NCBI GenBank assembly: GCA_964247735.1 | Contig: CAXTVS010000007.1 | Coordinates: 1-64,000 of the forward strand | Direction of reading: 5' to 3' | DNA: 64,000 nt | Origin: Lichenicola sp964247735 | GTDB taxonomy: Bacteria > Pseudomonadota > Alphaproteobacteria > Acetobacterales > Acetobacteraceae | Shown here: positions 60,161 through 64,000 of the stretch, piece by piece | How the letters are laid out: every line of letters begins with the position of its first letter | How positions within the stretch are numbered: position 1 is the first letter of the stretch | Notes under the pieces: generated by a model | Database searches by the model: none | The model's input: the letters and a program-made list of their open reading frames with translations, nothing else | Told to the model about the DNA's origin: nothing | Translations under genes and position numbers: made by a program

Positions 60161-60645
60161 TCGACCAGGACACGCTTGACCAGGCCGGGCTGCTGCTGGA
60201 ACGGCTGAAGGCGGCTTCCTTCAGCGTCGCGACCGCCGAAAGCTGCACCGGTGGCCTGGTGGCGGCGGCGCTGACCCACCATCCCGGTTCGTCCGCCGCG
60301 GTGCTGGGCGGGTTCGTGACCTATTCCGACGCGATGAAGCACAGGCTGCTCGGGGTCGAGATCGTACTTCTGGAGCGGGTCGGAGCGGTGAGCGGGGAGG
60401 TTGCGGCGGCCATGGCCCTGGGTGCACTGACCCGAAGCGGAGCCGACTTGGCAGTATCCATCACCGGGATCGCAGGCCCGGGCGGTGCCACCGCGACCAA
60501 GCCGGTCGGCCTGGTCTGGTTCGGCTTGGCACGCATCGGCCATCCGGTGCGGACCGAGCATGCCGTGCTGCCCGGCAGCCGGCAGGAGGTGCGGGAGGCA
60601 TCGGTTCGTCGCGCCTTGGCGTTGCTGGACAGCACCCTGCCTTAG
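60157..60645 (+). CDS. CinA C-terminal-type nicotinamide-nucleotide amidase
   Basis: 162 residues, only the amidase domain of CinA (PncC type). AESCTGGLVAAALT holds the catalytic Ser, with VGAVSGEVAAAMALGA and SITGIAGPGGATATKPVG following. It recycles nicotinamide mononucleotide to nicotinate mononucleotide. The ATG at 60157 shares ATGA with the pgpA stop; the upstream TTG at 60148 is less likely. Confidence 0.93.
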   Translation: MIDQDTLDQAGLLLERLKAASFSVATAESCTGGLVAAALTHHPGSSAAVLGGFVTYSDAMKHRLLGVEIVLLERVGAVSGEVAAAMALGALTRSGADLAVSITGIAGPGGATATKPVGLVWFGLARIGHPVRTEHAVLPGSRQEVREASVRRALALLDSTLP

Positions 60646-60665
60646 GGCCGGACCGCGGTCGAAGC

Positions 60666-61037
60666 CTAGGCGACGCTGTCCTTGCGGTGCCTGTGGTGCG
60701 ACCGGTTGAAGGCGTGGATCTGTTCGGCAGTGATCCAGCCCTTGTGGTCGGTGTCGATCTCATCAAAGTGCTTCGCCACGCGCGGCCAATCCGCCAGTTC
60801 GACCTGCTGCCGGGTCAGATGGCCGTCATGCGTGGTGTTGGCAGCGGCAAAATGCGCCTCCACACCGCCGGACAGGTGCCGGACCTGGATCCGGTCGGGA
60901 TCGACGGCCTGCGGTCCGGCACTGACAAGCGCGGCCGGCACGGATGCTGCGCGCGATGGCGCCGACTGCGCCAGGGCGGACAGGCCGGCGAGGCCGCCGC
61001 AAAGCAGGACGGCGCTTATGTTGAGGATCATGCGCAT
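60666..61037 (-). CDS. Exported EF-hand protein
   Basis: 123 residues from the ATG at 61037, behind an AGGAAAG site. A signal peptide (ISAVLLCGGLAGLSALAQS) precedes two EF-hand loops: NTTHDGHLTRQQ (67-78) and DTDHKGWITAEQ (95-106). Both lack the usual position-12 Glu, so calcium affinity may be low. The C-terminus is His/Arg/Lys-rich (NRSHHRHRKD). A periplasmic calcium or metal-binding role is inferred. It is convergent with the CinA-type gene, 20 bases apart. Confidence 0.82.
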   Translation of the reverse strand: MRMILNISAVLLCGGLAGLSALAQSAPSRAASVPAALVSAGPQAVDPDRIQVRHLSGGVEAHFAAANTTHDGHLTRQQVELADWPRVAKHFDEIDTDHKGWITAEQIHAFNRSHHRHRKDSVA

Positions 61038-61157
61038 CTGGATCGCTTTCCTGACGAGGTCGGGGCGCCCGACTGGTGTGGGTTCCCGGCCACCGGCCTT
61101 GAACACACATAGTTGATCAGGAAAAGCTTAAGTTGCGATGAACGATTTGTGATCGAC

Positions 61158-61183
61158 GGGAGGCCGGTTCCGCCCGGCCTCCC
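61158..61183 (-). terminator. Perfect 10-bp hairpin after the His-rich exported protein
   Basis: GGGAGGCCGG (61158-61167) and CCGGCCTCCC (61174-61183) form a perfect 10-bp stem with a six-base loop, ten bases after the stop of the gene at 61194. No U-tract follows. Confidence 0.5.
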
Positions 61184-61193
61184 GGATCGGGTA

Positions 61194-61565
61194 CTACTGG
61201 CCGCCGGGCGTGTTCGACGGCGTGGTGGTGCCGGTGCTGCCGGAGGAGGGCGCGCTCCCCGCGGGCGGCATGCTGGACGGTGCTGCCATGCCGGTTCCCG
61301 GAGCGGTGCTTGAGGACGGCGTGCTGGTGTCGCCGGTGGCCGGCGCGCTGCCTCCGCGTGCGGCGGCGAGGCTCTTGGCGTTCAGCTCGTCGGTGGACGG
61401 GTCGCCGGCACGCTTCGAATGGGTCTTCGGACCCTGCATGTGGTCCATGCGGCTCGAATGGTGGCGATGGTGGTGCATGGGCTTGCTGGTGTCGGTCTGA
61501 GCCATGGCAGGAAGAGCGAACGCCAGCGCAGCCGTGCAGATCGAGGCACTCAGGATCGACTTCAT
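61194..61565 (-). CDS. Small exported His-rich, low-complexity protein
   Basis: 123 residues from the ATG at 61565 (AAGGA upstream). The signal peptide (ASICTAALAFALPAMAQ) is followed by a His cluster (MHHHRHHSSRMDHM), then a Ser/Thr/Pro/Gly-rich tail with no predicted fold. The His cluster could bind metal. The neighbouring EF-hand protein is also small, exported and potentially metal-binding. No family is recognised. Confidence 0.75.
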   Translation of the reverse strand: MKSILSASICTAALAFALPAMAQTDTSKPMHHHRHHSSRMDHMQGPKTHSKRAGDPSTDELNAKSLAAARGGSAPATGDTSTPSSSTAPGTGMAAPSSMPPAGSAPSSGSTGTTTPSNTPGGQ

Positions 61566-61706
61566 GGATGTTCCTTTTCTGTCACGACCGACAGAGCTTG
61601 AGGCAAAAAGAAGCGCCGTCGGCAGACGCTCCGACACGACCAAGCAACGACCACCCGCCGTGGCAGTTGCGCCACAGTCGTATAAACCGAGACTTCGGCG
61701 TGAAAA

Positions 61707-62201
61707 TCAGCCCGCGGGCGCCGGATCCGCCGTGGTGACGGGTTTCGCGACCGGGGCGGCCGGACGCGCCGGTGTGCCATAGATGTCGCGGGCGCGCTTG
61801 AGGAAGGCGCCGACCATCAGGCGGACCGCCTCGTTGAACACCACGCCGATCGCGGCCTGCAGCAGGCGCGAGCGGAACTCGAACTCGACAAAGAAGTCGA
61901 CCAGGCAGCCACGTGGATCCGGCGTGAAGGTCCACACGTTGTTGAGGTAGCGGAACGGACCTTTCTCGTAACGAACCCGCACGGTATGCGGGCGGTCCAG
62001 GGCCACCCGGCTGGTGAAGCTTTCCCGGAACGGGCCGAAGCCGATGCTCATGTCGGCGATCAGCTCGGTGTCGGTATGGCTGCGCACCCGGGCACCGGTG
62101 CACCACGGCAGAAACTCGGGATAGCGGCCCACGTCGGCCACCATGTCGAACAGCTGCTCGGCGGTGTAGGGGATGAGGCGGCGTTCGGCGTGGGTCGGCA
62201 T
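61707..62201 (-). CDS. RatA/COQ10-like START-domain protein
   Basis: 164 residues. The START/COQ10 pattern is clear: AEQLFDMVADVGRYPEFLPWC, and the helix AVRLMVGAFLKRARDIYG. Family members bind hydrophobic ligands such as ubiquinone or act as RatA ribosome-association toxins; in alphaproteobacteria next to lipA a quinone-binding role is the common view. The A of its ATG is also the last base of the lipA stop. Confidence 0.92.
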   Translation of the reverse strand: MPTHAERRLIPYTAEQLFDMVADVGRYPEFLPWCTGARVRSHTDTELIADMSIGFGPFRESFTSRVALDRPHTVRVRYEKGPFRYLNNVWTFTPDPRGCLVDFFVEFEFRSRLLQAAIGVVFNEAVRLMVGAFLKRARDIYGTPARPAAPVAKPVTTADPAPAG

Positions 62202-63187
62202 CAGAATGCTACGCGCGAGCCCGCCAAACGTGCCGCACGCGTTGCCCGCAGTGCAGCAAAATCCGCGTCCGCATGGTAGGACGAGCGGGTCAGCGGCGTG
62301 GCGCTCACCTGCAGGAAGCCTTTGGCCCGCGCCGTGGAGGCGTAGTCGGCGAACTCGTCCGGGGTCACGAACCGGTCCACCGCCGCGTGCTTCACGCTCG
62401 GCTGCAGGTACTGGCCGAGGGTGAGGAAGTCGACCTCGGCCACGCGCAGGTCGTCCATCACCTGCAGCACCTCGGGCCGGCTCTCGCCCAGCCCCACCAT
62501 CATGCCGGACTTGGTGAAGATTGCAGGATCGAGCTGCTTGACGCGGTCGAGCAGGCGCACCGACTGGTAGTAGCGGGCCCCCGGCCGGATGGTGGCGTAG
62601 AGCCTGGGCACGGTCTCCAGGTTGTGGTTGAACACGTCCGGACGGGCGGCGACCACCACCTCCAGCGCGCCTGGCTTGCGCAGGAAGTCGGGGGTGAGGA
62701 TTTCGATCGTGGTGCCGGGTGCCGCCTGTCGGATGGCGCCGATCACGGCGGCGAAGTGCGCAGCCCCGCCGTCTGGGAGGTCGTCGCGGTCGACCGAGGT
62801 GATCACCACGTGGCGCAGTCCCAGCGTTGCCACCGCGTCCGCCACCCGTCCCGGCTCGCCGGCGTCAAGCGCGTCTGGCTGTCCGGTGCGGACGTTGCAG
62901 AAGGCGCAGGCGCGGGTGCAGATCTCGCCCATGATCATCATGGTGGCGTGGCGCTGCGACCAGCACTCGCCGATGTTCGGGCAGGCCGCCTCCTCGCACA
63001 CCGTCACCAGCTTCTTGTCGCGCATCAGCGTGCGCGTCTCGTGGTAGATCGGATGCGTCGGCGCCTTGACCCGGATCCAGTCCGGCTTGCGCAGGAGCGG
63101 GTTGTCCGGACGGTGCGCCTTTTCCGGATGGCGCGGCGCCGCCATGGCACCCCCGCTCCGGTGGTCGATCAGCAGTCGGGTGGACAT
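62201..63187 (-). CDS. lipA: Lipoyl synthase
   Basis: 328 residues. The auxiliary cluster cysteines (Cys64, Cys69, Cys75 in CEEAACPNIGEC) and radical-SAM cysteines (Cys90, Cys94, Cys97 in CTRACAFC) are present, with a later conserved Ser in TRSSYHAD. It inserts two sulfurs into octanoyl groups on 2-oxoacid dehydrogenases and GcvH. The start is ATG 63187, or ATG 63145. It lies 111 bases after lpdA, whose product uses lipoyl groups. Confidence 0.96.
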   Translation of the reverse strand: MSTRLLIDHRSGGAMAAPRHPEKAHRPDNPLLRKPDWIRVKAPTHPIYHETRTLMRDKKLVTVCEEAACPNIGECWSQRHATMMIMGEICTRACAFCNVRTGQPDALDAGEPGRVADAVATLGLRHVVITSVDRDDLPDGGAAHFAAVIGAIRQAAPGTTIEILTPDFLRKPGALEVVVAARPDVFNHNLETVPRLYATIRPGARYYQSVRLLDRVKQLDPAIFTKSGMMVGLGESRPEVLQVMDDLRVAEVDFLTLGQYLQPSVKHAAVDRFVTPDEFADYASTARAKGFLQVSATPLTRSSYHADADFAALRATRAARLAGSRVAF

Positions 63188-63298
63188 GGAGTTCCGTGCA
63201 TCCGTCCGGGGAAGAACCGTCTCCGACAGGTGGCGCCGCGCCGGACGGTCGTCAAGCACGACAGGACATCCGGCCTGCGACGCCGCACGGAACAGCGG

Positions 63299-64000
63299 TC
63301 AGAAGTGGATCGCCTGCCCCCAGGCATCCAGCACCGCCTCGTGCATGGTCTCGCTGACGGTAGGGTGCGGGAACACCGTGTGCATCAGCTCCTGCTCGGT
63401 GGTCTCCAGCGTCCGGCCGATGGCGTAGCCCTGGATCATCTCCGTGACCTCCGCGCCGACCAGGTGCGCACCCAGCAGCTCGCCCGTCTTGGCGTCGAAC
63501 ACGGTCTTGGCCATGCCCTCCGGCTCGCCCATGGCGATCGCCTTGCCGTTGCCGATGAACGGGAACCTGCCGACCCGGACCTCGCGGCCTTCCGCCCGCG
63601 CCTTGGCCTCGGTCCAGCCGACGCTCGCCACCTGCGGCCGGCAATAGGTGCAGCCGGGGATGTTGGTCCAGTCGATCGGGTGCACGTCGAGGCCGGCGAT
63701 CTTCTCCACGCACAGCACGCCCTCGTGGCTCGCCTTGTGCGCGAGCCAGGGCGCGCCGGCGAGGTCGCCGATCGCGTACACGCCGGGCTCGCCGGTGCGG
63801 CAGAAATGGTCGATCACCACGTGGGTCTTCTCGACCACGACCTTCGTGCCCTCGATCCCGATGTTCTCCACGTTGCCGACGATGCCCACCGCGGAGATGA
63901 CGCGGTCGAACTCCAGCGTCTCGCTCCTGCCGCCGGCCTCGATGGCGATGGTGACGCTGTCCGCGCTCTTTTCCGCCTTGCCGATCCTGGCGCCGGTGAG
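63299..64000 (-). CDS. lpdA: Dihydrolipoamide dehydrogenase, N-terminus off the right edge
   Basis: The last 233 residues are in the window; the full enzyme is ~465. GVYAIGDLAGAPWLAHKASHEG is the FAD-contact motif and the C-terminal HPTVSETMHEAVLD gives the His-Glu catalytic pair of the dimer interface. The CxxxxC disulfide lies outside. The lineage-type CTYCRPQVASVGWTEAKA is intact. It is the E3 subunit of pyruvate or other 2-oxoacid dehydrogenases. Upstream of lipA on the same strand. Confidence 0.95.
   Translation of the reverse strand, partial: LTGARIGKAEKSADSVTIAIEAGGRSETLEFDRVISAVGIVGNVENIGIEGTKVVVEKTHVVIDHFCRTGEPGVYAIGDLAGAPWLAHKASHEGVLCVEKIAGLDVHPIDWTNIPGCTYCRPQVASVGWTEAKARAEGREVRVGRFPFIGNGKAIAMGEPEGMAKTVFDAKTGELLGAHLVGAEVTEMIQGYAIGRTLETTEQELMHTVFPHPTVSETMHEAVLDAWGQAIHF

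Overview
The window is 64 kb of very GC-rich, densely packed bacterial chromosome. The gene set points to an alphaproteobacterium, most likely Acetobacteraceae (Rhodospirillales). The signs are a long-form HPF directly after lptC-lptA-lptB-rpoN, an hsp20-DUF1150 pair, an NDUFA9-like reductase, LpxI in place of LpxH, and a rpmH-rnpA-yidD-yidC-engB-argB block. No rRNA, CRISPR array or intact insertion sequence was seen. One tRNA (Leu, anticodon CAG) is present. Genes at both edges are cut: gltB on the left and lpdA on the right.

Layout. 1-6 kb: a gltD / DUF2059 / gltB glutamate synthase operon and an NAD(P)-binding reductase, all on the minus strand. 6.1-12.3 kb: tRNA-Leu, an RNase D-like exonuclease and the LPS-export operon lptC-lptA-lptB with rpoN and hpf, joined by stop-start overlaps. 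12.3-14.9 kb: a frameshifted TPR gene, then hsp20-DUF1150 behind a heat-shock-like promoter and a possible RNA thermometer. 15-20 kb: def-fmt-truA facing dapD-dapE-membrane protein. 20.2-22.6 kb: a GGDEF-type protein with a degenerate signature, coupled to a DUF2336-like protein. 22.6-26.9 kb: rpmH to argB, read leftwards. 27.0-40.3 kb: a stand-alone histidine-kinase dimerisation-domain protein, then a long minus-strand envelope block (pyrH, frr, uppS, cdsA, dxr, rseP, bamA, ompH, lpxD, fabZ, lpxA and an lpxI-gloA fusion). 40.6-44 kb: an ABC ATPase with a permease fused to a CPBP membrane protease, apparently an accessory insertion. 44.3-50.7 kb: folK-rpoZ-spoT-acpS-lepB-rnc-era. 50.8-52.2 kb: a NYN-domain protein and a family 5 uracil-DNA glycosylase. 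52.2-56 kb: an accessory stretch with long non-coding gaps, an exported phage-flavoured protein and a frameshifted catalase-like gene. 56-64 kb: smpB, dapA, a lytic transglycosylase, pgpA, a CinA-type amidase, two small secreted proteins, ratA, lipA and lpdA.

Together these genes cover outer-membrane biogenesis (lipid A acylation, LPS transport, BAM, Skp, the site-2 protease), phospholipid and isoprenoid precursors, lysine/diaminopimelate synthesis, ammonia assimilation and translation quality control. The most unusual items are the LpxI-GloA reading-frame fusion, the ABC permease-CPBP fusion, a possible ROSE-type thermometer on hsp20, long disordered insertions in LptA, and two accessory genes broken by single extra bases in short homopolymer runs.
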